Origin: Clostridium beijerinckii
GTDB taxonomy: Bacteria > Bacillota > Clostridia > Clostridiales > Clostridiaceae
NCBI RefSeq assembly: GCF_036699995.1
Contig: NZ_CP144906.1
Location: 499,501 to 563,500, forward strand
Direction: 5' to 3'
DNA length: 64,000 nt
The notes under the pieces were generated by a model. It did not search any database, was not told where the DNA came from, and was given only the letters and a program-made list of their open reading frames with translations. Below are positions 17,328 through 26,023 of this stretch, in pieces. The translations under genes and the position numbers were made by a program. How positions within the stretch are numbered: position 1 is the stretch's first letter; the number at the start of each line of letters is the position of its first letter.

Positions 17328-18023
17328 ATGAATATTCTAATAGTTGAAGATGAAAGAGATATTAGAAATCTTATTTCATTGCATATGAGAAAGGAAAACT
17401 ATGAAGTTTATGAAGCTTCCGATGGACGAGAAGCTTTAAATATATTTGAAAATGAAAAAATAGATTTAATTTTATTAGATATAATGATGCCAAATGTTGA
17501 TGGGATTTCAGTGATACAAAAGGTACGAGCCATCTCTACTATTCCTATAATTTGTATTACAGCGATGGGGAACGATTCTGATAAAGTTTTGGCTTTAGGA
17601 CTTGGAGCTGATGATTATCTAGTAAAGCCTATAAGTCCAATTGAATTATCTGCAAGAGTGGCATCTAATCTTAGAAGATGTTACAAATATGCTGAGCATA
17701 AGGACATAATTTATTCGACAGGAGAATTAAAACTATTTACTGAGACTTTTGAAGTTTATAAGGGGAACAGAAAGATTGATCTAAATCCAAAGGAATTCAA
17801 AATTTTAAAGTTATTAGTTTCAAATTTAGGGAAAGTATTTACTAAGAAACAAATATATGAAGAAGTATGGGAGGAAGCTTATTTTGGAGACTCTAATAAT
17901 ATAATGGTTCATTTAAGTCATATTAGAGAGAAAATAGAGGATGATCCTAAGAATCCAATCTACATAAAAACCATAAGAGGGATAGGTTATAAAATTGAGA
18001 GGGTTGCAATGCATGAAAGCTAA
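17328..18023 (+). CDS. OmpR/PhoB-family response regulator
   Basis: DNA-binding response regulator. The 231 residues have an N-terminal receiver domain with acidic pocket EDERD near residue 8, phosphoacceptor aspartate in LILLDIMMP near 51 and conserved lysine in DDYLVKP near 100, and a C-terminal winged helix (about 130-228) with NPKEFKILKLLVSNLGKVFTK and the recognition helix VHLSHIREKIEDDP. The ATG at 17328 follows GTGGAGGAG (17311-17319); an earlier in-frame ATG at 17289 lacks a ribosome site. It overlaps the histidine kinase start by 11 bp. The signal is unknown. Confidence 0.93.
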   Translation: MNILIVEDERDIRNLISLHMRKENYEVYEASDGREALNIFENEKIDLILLDIMMPNVDGISVIQKVRAISTIPIICITAMGNDSDKVLALGLGADDYLVKPISPIELSARVASNLRRCYKYAEHKDIIYSTGELKLFTETFEVYKGNRKIDLNPKEFKILKLLVSNLGKVFTKKQIYEEVWEEAYFGDSNNIMVHLSHIREKIEDDPKNPIYIKTIRGIGYKIERVAMHES

Positions 18024-19512
18024 AAGAATAAAAAGGAGTGTTACAACAGAGTTATTTTTTATATATTTTTTGGGATATATAGCTATAAACATAATACTAT
18101 TAATAGCGATTATTGGCTCAATTGTTGTTTATGGAACTTTATGCGGACCTAATACATATAATTCTTATTTTGGAGGGCTACAAAATAAGCTTGTAAAAGA
18201 TTATACGAGTATAACGGATGGGGATTTGTCTGATATAGATGGTTTCATGGTAAAAATAAATAATGAGAATAAAGTTCTTTACATGAGGGGACATGTTATC
18301 GAGGAATTTAAAAATATAAATTTGCAAAGCTATATGTATTTATTTGGATTAACAAAGGATAATGAAGAATCACTAAATGATGATATTAGAACAATGTTTG
18401 CATTATCAGATTTCAATAATTCAATAATTGAAACAAAAGATAATGTTAAATATTCACTATATAGCAAGTATCTAAAAGAAGAAGATTCTTTAGTGGTAGT
18501 TGGATTCCCGTATTCAGAGATTACAAAGCCGAATAGAATCACCAAAGTAATTCCTCATAATCTAATAATAAAAATAATGGGTGCGTTCAATGTTCTATTA
18601 ATTCTCTCGATAGTGTATATTTTAGCTAAAGCAACTTCTAGCGCATTTATAAAACCAATAAAGACATTATTGGCTGGAGTAATAGAGATATCTCATGGCA
18701 ATTATAATATACGTTTAGATATAGATAAAAAGAATGAATTTCTTGAATTAGCAAATGGATTTAATATGATGGCAGGAACTATACAAAATGAAAAAAGTCA
18801 AAAGGAAAAATTACAGAAGATAAAAGAGGATTTAATATTAGATATATCGCATGATTTAAAAAACCCTCTTTCATCAATTTTAGGATATAGTGAGATTTTA
18901 ATTAATAATAATGATTTAGATGAAAAGGAAAAGTTAGAATACTTAAACATAATAAATAAGAATTCACAAAGAGCAAATAAATTAATAACAGACTTGTTTG
19001 AATTTTCATTATATGATAATTCTGATTATAAAATGATTACCGTAAAAGCAGATATAGCTGAATTTGTTAGACAAATAATAGCAAACTATATTCCGGAATT
19101 TGATCATAAAAAGTTCGAATATGATTTTGAAATAATTGAAGAGCCCTATTATGTAATGATAAATGAAGAAAAGTTATCTAGAGCTATAAATAATGTTTTG
19201 GACAATAAAGTTAAATACAATCCTGTAGGAAGTAGAATAGGAGTAAAAACAGAAGTGAGAGATAATTATTTCTATATTATATTATCAGATAACGGTGAAT
19301 GTATTCCTCAAAAGTATAGAGAAAATATATTTAATCCATTTGTTAGAGTTGATAAATCAAGAAACTCAAAAACTGGAGGAACAGGACTTGGATTATCTAT
19401 CACAAAGAAGATATTAAATAAACATAATGGTGATATTAGAATTATAGATAGTGAAATAGGGACAACTTTTGAGATAATGCTCCCACTTGTTGTATTTAAG
19501 AATAAAATCTAA
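18013..19512 (+). CDS. Sensor histidine kinase
   Basis: Membrane partner of the response regulator it overlaps. The 499 residues contain two membrane segments (about 15-38 and 185-205) bounding an extracytoplasmic sensor domain, a HAMP domain (about 208-258), the H-box DISHDLKNPLSSILGYSE near 278-295, N-box NNVLDNKVKYNP near 392-403, and the ATP-lid motifs SDNGECIP and TGGTGLGLSI near 424 and 454. ATG 18013 (with GAGAGGG at 17997-18003) is preferred over TTG 17995. The N-box has Lys where Ala is common. The sensor domain is not of a family I recognise. Confidence 0.92.
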   Translation: MKAKRIKRSVTTELFFIYFLGYIAINIILLIAIIGSIVVYGTLCGPNTYNSYFGGLQNKLVKDYTSITDGDLSDIDGFMVKINNENKVLYMRGHVIEEFKNINLQSYMYLFGLTKDNEESLNDDIRTMFALSDFNNSIIETKDNVKYSLYSKYLKEEDSLVVVGFPYSEITKPNRITKVIPHNLIIKIMGAFNVLLILSIVYILAKATSSAFIKPIKTLLAGVIEISHGNYNIRLDIDKKNEFLELANGFNMMAGTIQNEKSQKEKLQKIKEDLILDISHDLKNPLSSILGYSEILINNNDLDEKEKLEYLNIINKNSQRANKLITDLFEFSLYDNSDYKMITVKADIAEFVRQIIANYIPEFDHKKFEYDFEIIEEPYYVMINEEKLSRAINNVLDNKVKYNPVGSRIGVKTEVRDNYFYIILSDNGECIPQKYRENIFNPFVRVDKSRNSKTGGTGLGLSITKKILNKHNGDIRIIDSEIGTTFEIMLPLVVFKNKI

Positions 19513-19563
19513 ATTTAAAGTTTAGTCTTCTATACTTATTCAATAAAAATTGGAGGGGTAAAT

Positions 19564-19899
19564 ATGTATTTTAATATACCAGGAACAAAAGATATTCTTA
19601 TTAAAAACTTAACAGGTGAAGACTTAAGGGATATATATTTAAGCTTTGAGGGAATTGAAAAACATCCATTAAAGATATCCAATATAAGAAAGGATGGGCA
19701 AGTAGTTAAGACTTTAGTTTTAAGTTATTTGAATAGAGTAACAGAACTTAAACTCTGCTATTATAACGATGGGCAAAAACAAGAAATCGTAGTATATAAT
19801 GAATTAAACAAAAAGGATTTAAGAAAATTAATTCTTGAGATTAGTAAGGAAAATGGGAAACTGAAAGTGAGGACAACTGTAGAAGAAAAATATATATAA
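19564..19899 (+). CDS. Conserved-looking hypothetical cytosolic protein
   Basis: 111 residues, no membrane segment, predicted mostly beta strands (for example ILIKNLTGEDLRDIYLSFEG, VVKTLVLSYLNRVTELKLCYY and QKQEIVVYNELNKKDL), ending in a charged segment. The ATG at 19564 follows GGAGGGG (19552-19558). It lies 51 bp after the histidine kinase and could be in its transcript, but is probably not part of the signalling system. I recognise no family. Confidence 0.7.
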   Translation: MYFNIPGTKDILIKNLTGEDLRDIYLSFEGIEKHPLKISNIRKDGQVVKTLVLSYLNRVTELKLCYYNDGQKQEIVVYNELNKKDLRKLILEISKENGKLKVRTTVEEKYI

Positions 19900-19947
19900 T
19901 TATTGCTTTCAATTAAAATAAGTTTATAATATTAATAGTGATATAGG

Positions 19948-19983
19948 ATTATTGCCATTACTAAAAATAGTAATGGCAATAAT
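19948..19983. repeat. Perfect 16-bp inverted repeat before tex
   Basis: ATTATTGCCATTACTA (19948-19963) and its exact reverse complement (19968-19983) around an AAAA loop. There is no T-tract on either side, so it is not a standard terminator. It could be an operator or an mRNA processing hairpin. Confidence 0.75.
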
Positions 19984-20054
19984 GATTTATATGGTAAAAT
20001 AGTATTGTTGTGGCAATGACTATTTAGGTAATTTAATATAAGCAGGAGGAAATT

Positions 20055-22232
20055 ATGAATTCAATTGAAGAAAGAATCGCAAAAGAATTAGAAATAAAGT
20101 TAAGTCAGGTTCAAAATGTTATTGGACTTTTAGATGATGGAAATACAGTTCCATTTATTTCAAGATATAGAAAAGAAGCAACAGGAGGACTTTCAGATGA
20201 AGTCTTAAGAAAATTATCTGAAAGACTTACTTATCTAAGAAATTTAGAAGAAAGAAAAGCTGATGTTACAAGGCTTATAAAAGAACAAGAAAAATATACT
20301 GACGAAATAGGAAAAGCTTTAGAAAGTGCAACGACCTTAACAGAAGTTGAAGATATATATAGACCTTTCAAACCTAAAAAGAGAACAAAAGCAACAATAG
20401 CAGTAGAAAAGGGATTAAAGCCTCTTGCTGAACTAATTTTGGAAGGAAAATTCAGTGGGGACTTAGATGAAGAGGCGGCTAAGTATATAAGTGAAGAAAA
20501 GGGAGTTACAAATAGCCAAGAAGCTATTCAAGGAGCTTTAGATATAATAGCTGAAAGCATTTCTGATGAAGCTAAGTACAGAAAGTATATAAGAGAATTT
20601 GTTATTAGAGAAGGTAATATAGAATCAAAGGGAAGTTCAGATGAGCCAACTCCATATGAAATGTATTATGAATATTCTGAAGCAGTAAATAAGATACCAC
20701 CTCATAGAATATTAGCTATAAACAGAGGGGAAAAAGAAAAAATCCTAAATGTTAAGATAACTGTTAATGAAGATAAGATAATTCAATACTTAGAAAATCA
20801 AGTATTAAAAGGTAATGAAACTTTAGATGAAAAATTAAAACTTGCAATTAGAGATTCGTTAAAAAGATTAATTTATCCATCTATAGAAAGAGAGATAAGA
20901 AGTGAATTAACTGATATAGGTGAAGAAGGTGCTATTAAGATATTTAAAGAAAACTTGAAAGCATTGTTATTACAAGCGCCTATTAAAGGAAAAGTAGTAA
21001 TGGGATATGATCCAGGATTTAGAACTGGTTGTAAAATAGCGATTCTAGATGCAACAGGAAAATTTTTGGAAAATACAGCAGTATATCCTACAGTGCCTAA
21101 AAGAGATATCGAAGGAACGAAGAAAACTTTAAAAGCTCTTATTGCTAAACATAATGTTGATGTTATATCCCTTGGAAATGGTACAGCATCAAGAGAATCA
21201 GAAGAAGTTATTGCTGAAATGATTACGGAGATAAAAAATGAAACTGGAAAAGAATTAGCATATGTAATAGTATCTGAAGCAGGAGCGTCGGTTTATTCAG
21301 CATCAGAGCTTGCAACTAAGGAATATCCAGATTTAGATGTTACAGTAAGAGGAGCAATTTCAATAGGAAGAAGGCTGCAAGATCCACTTGCGGAACTAGT
21401 TAAGATAGATCCTAAGGCTATAGGAGTAGGACAATATCAACATGATGTTACTCCTAAAAAGTTAGAAGAATCTTTAGCAGGTGTAGTAGAGGACTCAGTT
21501 AACACTGTTGGAGTTGACTTAAATATAGCAACACCATCGCTTTTAACACATATTTCGGGAATAAATGCATCTATCGCTAAAAATATTGTTGACTATAGAG
21601 AAGAAGTTGGAAGATTCACTTCAAGAAAAGAACTATTAAAAGTTAAGAGATTAGGTCAAAAGGCTTATGAGCAATGTGCTGGATTTTTAAGAGTTGATGA
21701 TAGCAAAGAACCTTTGGATAATACATCTGTGCATCCAGAGTCTTATGATATAGCTAAGAAGCTAATAGAAATACTTGGTTACAATAAAGAAGACCTTAAG
21801 AATAATAAATTAGGGGACATTGATGAAAGAGCTCAATCCCAAGGATTAAAAAAATTAAGTGAAACATTGGAAGTTGGGGAAATGACTCTAAAGGATATAA
21901 TAAAAGAATTAAAGAAGCCAGGCAGAGACCCTAGAGAAGAAATGCCAAAGCCAATACTAAAAACGGGAATAATAGAACTTAAAGACTTAAAACCTGGGAT
22001 GGTTTTAGCTGGAACTGTTAGAAATGTATCGGATTTTGGAGCATTTGTAGATATAGGAGTGCATCAAGATGGATTAGTTCACAAAAGTCAAATGGCAAAT
22101 AGATTTGTAAAGCATCCTTTAGATATAGTTAAAGTTGGAGATATAGTGAAGGTAGCGATATTAGAAGTTGATGAAAAGAGAAAGAGAATATCATTAACTA
22201 TGAAAGATATTGATGAATCAGCAGAAGTATAG
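20055..22232 (+). CDS. tex: Tex family RNA-binding transcription accessory protein
   Basis: Widely conserved nucleic-acid-binding protein linked to transcription. The 725 residues show the N-terminal helical HTH-like region (VPFISRYRKEATGGLSDEVLR near 32-52), a central YqgF-like RNase H fold (MGYDPGFRTGCKIAILD near 315, ISLGNGTASRESE near 370), helix-hairpin-helix repeats (LLTHISGINASIAKNIVDYREEVGRFTSRKEL near 495), and a C-terminal S1 domain (GMVLAGTVRNVSDFGAFVDIGVHQDGLVH near 651). The length is typical. The ATG at 20055 follows CAGGAGG (20043-20049). A terminator follows at 22252, so it is probably monocistronic. Confidence 0.96.
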   Translation: MNSIEERIAKELEIKLSQVQNVIGLLDDGNTVPFISRYRKEATGGLSDEVLRKLSERLTYLRNLEERKADVTRLIKEQEKYTDEIGKALESATTLTEVEDIYRPFKPKKRTKATIAVEKGLKPLAELILEGKFSGDLDEEAAKYISEEKGVTNSQEAIQGALDIIAESISDEAKYRKYIREFVIREGNIESKGSSDEPTPYEMYYEYSEAVNKIPPHRILAINRGEKEKILNVKITVNEDKIIQYLENQVLKGNETLDEKLKLAIRDSLKRLIYPSIEREIRSELTDIGEEGAIKIFKENLKALLLQAPIKGKVVMGYDPGFRTGCKIAILDATGKFLENTAVYPTVPKRDIEGTKKTLKALIAKHNVDVISLGNGTASRESEEVIAEMITEIKNETGKELAYVIVSEAGASVYSASELATKEYPDLDVTVRGAISIGRRLQDPLAELVKIDPKAIGVGQYQHDVTPKKLEESLAGVVEDSVNTVGVDLNIATPSLLTHISGINASIAKNIVDYREEVGRFTSRKELLKVKRLGQKAYEQCAGFLRVDDSKEPLDNTSVHPESYDIAKKLIEILGYNKEDLKNNKLGDIDERAQSQGLKKLSETLEVGEMTLKDIIKELKKPGRDPREEMPKPILKTGIIELKDLKPGMVLAGTVRNVSDFGAFVDIGVHQDGLVHKSQMANRFVKHPLDIVKVGDIVKVAILEVDEKRKRISLTMKDIDESAEV

Positions 22233-22251
22233 TTAACATAATAAATCAAAT

Positions 22252-22296
22252 TTAAAGTCTTAAGAGTATGGGTATGTTTATTCTTAAGACTTTTCT
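22252..22296 (+). terminator. Terminator after tex
   Basis: Stem AAAGTCTTAAGA (22254-22265) with TCTTAAGACTTT (22282-22293) and a short T run. Confidence 0.75.
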
Positions 22297-22489
22297 GCTT
22301 ACAAACTTTTTATAGGCAGAAATATATGATTGTATACTAATAATTGTTTAATACATTCTAAGTATTGCGGATATTTTTGTACTAGCGATTAGCGTGTATG
22401 AATGGAGAGTATGATATAGTAATATAGAATAGTATTTTTAATAAATAAAGATGAATAAAATTGTAGGTTTATAATAAGGAGGAAAAGTA

Positions 22490-23446
22490 ATGATTAGATG
22501 GGGAATTATAGGACTTGGAAATATAGCTTTGAGATTTGCAAAGAGTTTATCATATTCTAATGAAGGTAAACTGTATGCTATGGCATCTAGAACTAAGGAA
22601 AAACGTGATGAATTTTATGACAAGTATAATTGTGAGAAAGTTTATGAAAATTATAATGAATTATTAAGAGATGAAGAAGTGGATGCTGTATATATAGCAT
22701 TACCTCACGGCTTTCATAAACACTGGTCCATCGAAGCTTTAAGGCATAAAAAGGCTGTGTTGTGTGAGAAACCCGTAGGGATAAATTCAGAAGAAATGGT
22801 AGAAATAAAGAAAGAAGCTTTACTAAATAGTACATTCTTTATGGAAGCTATGAAGACAAGATTTATTCCGATAATTAGTGATATTAAGAAAATAATAAGA
22901 AATAAAGAGATCGGAGATATAACGGCTATAGAAGCTAACTTTTGCAATAATGTAGAAAACATTAAACCGGGATCGTATTTATTAGACAAGGAACAAGGTG
23001 GGGCGCTACTTGATGTAGGAATTTATCCATTGTCATTTGTAATGGATATTATTGATTCAGAAGTTATAAATGTTAAGTCTTACATGGATATAAATGAATC
23101 AGGAGTCGATTCCTATTTTAAAGCAATACTTTCTTTTGAAGATGGAGTAATAGGAACTGTAGAAGGGGCAATTGATAGAAATAAAGAAAGGACAGCTATT
23201 ATTAGAGGAACAAAGGGATGGATGGAGATTCCGATGTATAATAGACCGAACAAAGCTGTTGTTAATCTAAATTCGGGCAAGTCATATACAATTGAAAAAG
23301 ATATAGAATTTGATGACATGTATGCAGAGATTAAAGAAGTTCATAACTGTTTAAAAGAGTCAAAGCTTGAAAGTGATTATTTAACTTTAAATGAATCAAT
23401 TCGGGTTATGGAAGTATTAGATAGAATTAGAATGAATGCGGAATAA
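22490..23446 (+). CDS. Gfo/Idh/MocA family oxidoreductase
   Basis: NAD(P)-dependent sugar-type dehydrogenase. The 318 residues have the N-terminal Rossmann motif WGIIGLGNIALRFA at about 3-16, the family signature CEKPVGIN near 91-98 (which holds the conserved EKP lysine), and the C-terminal alpha/beta domain with GGALLDVGIYPLSF near 169-182. The ATG at 22490 follows AAGGAGG (22478-22484). The substrate cannot be told. It is followed closely by a drug/metabolite exporter gene (about 56 bp), which may form a unit with it. Confidence 0.92.
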   Translation: MIRWGIIGLGNIALRFAKSLSYSNEGKLYAMASRTKEKRDEFYDKYNCEKVYENYNELLRDEEVDAVYIALPHGFHKHWSIEALRHKKAVLCEKPVGINSEEMVEIKKEALLNSTFFMEAMKTRFIPIISDIKKIIRNKEIGDITAIEANFCNNVENIKPGSYLLDKEQGGALLDVGIYPLSFVMDIIDSEVINVKSYMDINESGVDSYFKAILSFEDGVIGTVEGAIDRNKERTAIIRGTKGWMEIPMYNRPNKAVVNLNSGKSYTIEKDIEFDDMYAEIKEVHNCLKESKLESDYLTLNESIRVMEVLDRIRMNAE

Positions 23447-23502
23447 AAAAGTGATTTGATGAACTACTTACAATGATTAGGCGGGAGAGAGAAACATATA
23501 AA

Positions 23503-24426
23503 ATGGATGAAGTAAAAGTTTATACTAACAGAAAAAATATTGTACTTTTAGCAACATTATGTTGCTTTTTATGGGGAAGTGCATATCCGGCTATAAAAGT
23601 TGGATATTCACTATTCAATATAAGTGACATAGGCTCTAAATTAATTTTTGCAGGATATAGGTTTACACTTGCAGGTATTTTTATACTTATATTTGAGCTT
23701 ATATCAAAAAGAGTTATATTTAAATTTACTAGAAAGCAATTTGGGCAGATAACCTTATTAGGGTTAACTCAAACTGCACTTCAATATATATTCTTTTACG
23801 TTGGAATGTCATATACTACAGGGGTTAGAGGATCTATAATAAATGGAACAGGAACTTTTGTAAGTATAATTCTAGCTCATTTTATATATAAGAATGATAG
23901 GTTAAATTTAAATAAGATAATAGGATGTGTTATTGGATTTATAGGAGTAGTAATTGTTAACTTAAATGGAGAATCATTAGGAGGAACATCTGTCACTTTT
24001 AAAGGTGAGGGGTTTATAATGATTGCCGCAATAATATTTGCTGTGTCAGCAATATATGGGAAGAAGATAACTCAAACTCAAGAACCCTCAATAGTAACTG
24101 GCTTTCAGTTGTTTATAGGAGGAATTCTTCTTACAGCGCTAGGATTTACATTGGGAGGTAGCTTAGAAGGATTTACAGCGAAATCAACATCACTACTTAT
24201 ATATATGGCATTACTATCATCAATAGCCTTTGCTGTTTGGACACAATTATTAAAATATAACAAAGTAGGATTAATATCAGTATTTAATTTTTTAATACCG
24301 GTATTTGGAACATTGCTATCAGCATCAATCTTAGGTGAAAATATATTTGATATTAAGATATTAATAGCGCTTATTTTAGTTTGTTATGGAATATTTCTAG
24401 TTTATAGAGTTAAGAAAGAAAAGTAG
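23503..24426 (+). CDS. DMT superfamily (EamA) transporter
   Basis: Inner-membrane exporter or permease of the drug/metabolite transporter superfamily, with about ten membrane segments in two EamA repeats (residues about 10-145 and 160-300). Visible motifs are FLWGSAYPAIKVGY near the first helix and YTTGVRGSIINGTGTF at the end of the first repeat. The start is uncertain: ATG 23503 lies 15 nt after GGGAG, while ATG 23473 has no ribosome site; I prefer 23503. The cargo is unknown. Its place directly behind the Gfo/Idh/MocA gene suggests co-transcription. Confidence 0.88.
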   Translation: MDEVKVYTNRKNIVLLATLCCFLWGSAYPAIKVGYSLFNISDIGSKLIFAGYRFTLAGIFILIFELISKRVIFKFTRKQFGQITLLGLTQTALQYIFFYVGMSYTTGVRGSIINGTGTFVSIILAHFIYKNDRLNLNKIIGCVIGFIGVVIVNLNGESLGGTSVTFKGEGFIMIAAIIFAVSAIYGKKITQTQEPSIVTGFQLFIGGILLTALGFTLGGSLEGFTAKSTSLLIYMALLSSIAFAVWTQLLKYNKVGLISVFNFLIPVFGTLLSASILGENIFDIKILIALILVCYGIFLVYRVKKEK

Positions 24427-24566
24427 AATAGGAATATTGTGCATAACATATATTTAGAAATCTTAATTTTGTAAAGAACTCTTTCAACTCATGAACAGAT
24501 GTATGATTAAATTCTAAGTAAGGAGAGAGTGATTTAAGATTGATATAGGACCATTATGAGTATTGG

Positions 24567-24613
24567 CTTTATAAAAGAAGATTTGCTTCTAAGGCAAGTC
24601 TTCTTTTATAAAG
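24567..24613. terminator. Long bidirectional terminator hairpin
   Basis: 20-bp arms CTTTATAAAAGAAGATTTGC (24567-24586) and GCAAGTCTTCTTTTATAAAG (24594-24613), one wobble, 7-nt loop. The GC-containing core plus the downstream TTTTAT acts as a terminator for the exporter transcript. Confidence 0.75.
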
Positions 24614-24974
24614 AGATCATACTTTATGCCATCAGAATCAGCTATATTTGTACAAGCATTGTATACAGTATATAGATGGTATTTTTTTATGATTAGGCAT
24701 GGGAGATTTGTGGTTGGCAGAAATTATAATTCCAGCTACAATAAGGTTGTTAATAGAGCTTTTACTAATTAGAGTTAGTAAAGAATTAACAGGATGTATA
24801 GACATATTGTGTGGATAACTATAAGAAGATGTTGATAATTTTAAGTTACTTACTTTGAATTGAAAGAGGTTTAACATTATGCTATTATTATTTTAGTAAA
24901 CGTTATTTTTGTAAATATTAGGGCATAGAGTGTGGGTGAATTAAATTTTAAAGATAATAATGAGAGGTGTAAAG
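24614..24974. other. Gene-free stretch before the ROK kinase
   Basis: About 360 bp without a supportable gene. A 39-codon frame from ATG 24699 encodes a hydrophobic peptide but has no ribosome site, and a minus-strand frame (24638-24877) has neither a ribosome site nor recognisable motifs. It may include decayed coding sequence. Confidence 0.5.
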
Positions 24975-25868
24975 ATGAGATATTTAGTGTTAGATGTTGG
25001 TGGAAGTTCTATTAAGTATGCACTGATGACAGAGGATTTGGAGTTTATTGAAAAGGGTAAAAAACCAACACCACTTGATAAAATTGAAAGTTTTATAGAT
25101 GTAATAGGTGAAATCTATGATATATATAAAGATGATATAGAAGGAATAGCTATAAGTATGCCAGGAGTATTAGATAGTGAAAAAGGCTATACTTATACAG
25201 GTGGTGCACTGTCATATAATGAAGGTAAAGAGATTGTAAAAATTCTTAAAGAAAGATGCCCGATAAAGATTACAATAGAGAATGATGGAAAATGTGCAGC
25301 TTTAGCAGAGGTTTGGAAAGGAAGTTTAAAAGATTTCGATGATGGAGTTGTAATAGTACTAGGAACAGGTGTGGGTGGAGGAATAGTTCGAAATAAGAAA
25401 ATCCATAAAGGAAAAAACTTCTTTGCAGGTGAGTTTAGCTTTATAAATACAAATGTAAATAATACTGAGAACACGGATGAGTGTTGGGGATCTATAAGTG
25501 GTTCTAAAGCATTGATAAATGAAGTTGCAAAGGTAAAAAGTCTTCCGACAGATGAATTAGATGGGTATAAAATATTTGAATATGCAAATAATAACGATCC
25601 AGATATTCTTAAAATTTTAGATGATTTCACTTATAAGCTAGCAGTACAAATTTTTAATTTACAGTGTATATTAGATCCAGAAATATTTGCAATTGGTGGA
25701 GGGATAAGTAGTCAAGAGATATTGATACAATATATTAAGAGGAATGTGGACAAGTATCAGAAGAGTTTTGAAATTGATGATTTACCAATACCTAATGTAG
25801 TTAGCTGTAAGTTTAGAAATGATGCTAATCTCATAGGAGCACTATACAATTTTATAACTAGCAAATAA
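24975..25868 (+). CDS. ROK family sugar kinase or regulator
   Basis: 297 residues of the ROK fold: phosphate-1 motif LVLDVGGSSIKYALM at about 3-17, sugar-binding region ENDGKCAALAEVWKG near 98-112, VIVLGTGVGGGIVRN near 121-135, and FAIGGGISSQ near 237. There is no N-terminal helix-turn-helix, so it is a kinase type (glucokinase, fructokinase or N-acetylmannosamine kinase-like) rather than a repressor. The zinc-binding CXCGXXGC box is missing; the region reads NTDECWGSISGS. ATG 24975 is preferred, 6-7 nt after GAGAGGTG; an earlier ATG at 24960 precedes the ribosome site. Confidence 0.9.
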   Translation: MRYLVLDVGGSSIKYALMTEDLEFIEKGKKPTPLDKIESFIDVIGEIYDIYKDDIEGIAISMPGVLDSEKGYTYTGGALSYNEGKEIVKILKERCPIKITIENDGKCAALAEVWKGSLKDFDDGVVIVLGTGVGGGIVRNKKIHKGKNFFAGEFSFINTNVNNTENTDECWGSISGSKALINEVAKVKSLPTDELDGYKIFEYANNNDPDILKILDDFTYKLAVQIFNLQCILDPEIFAIGGGISSQEILIQYIKRNVDKYQKSFEIDDLPIPNVVSCKFRNDANLIGALYNFITSK

Positions 25869-25882
25869 AATATAATTGTATT

Positions 25883-25930
25883 AAATGCTAATGATATTTT
25901 CTAGGAGGGTATCATTAGCATTTAGCTTTT
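25883..25930 (+). terminator. Terminator after the ROK gene
   Basis: Stem AAATGCTAATGATA (25882-25895) with TATCATTAGCATTT (about 25909-25922), then AGCTTTTCT. Confidence 0.7.
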
Positions 25931-25968
25931 CTAATAATAACATTATACAAATTAACTTAGTAATAATA

Positions 25969-26010
25969 TATAAAATGGAGTGATTCTAAAAAGAATCACT
26001 CCATTTTATA
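25969..26010 (-). terminator. Terminator of glnN (bidirectional)
   Basis: Perfect 19-bp arms TATAAAATGGAGTGATTCT (25969-25987) and its reverse complement (25992-26010) around AAAA, 14 bp past the glnN stop. The A/T ends give a U-tract on either strand. Confidence 0.85.
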
Positions 26011-26023
26011 TAAAGATTTTATA

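Noticed and set aside
24638..24877. 79-residue minus-strand frame and a 39-residue plus-strand frame before the ROK gene
   Set aside because: No ribosome site, no recognisable domain; the plus and minus readings exclude each other.
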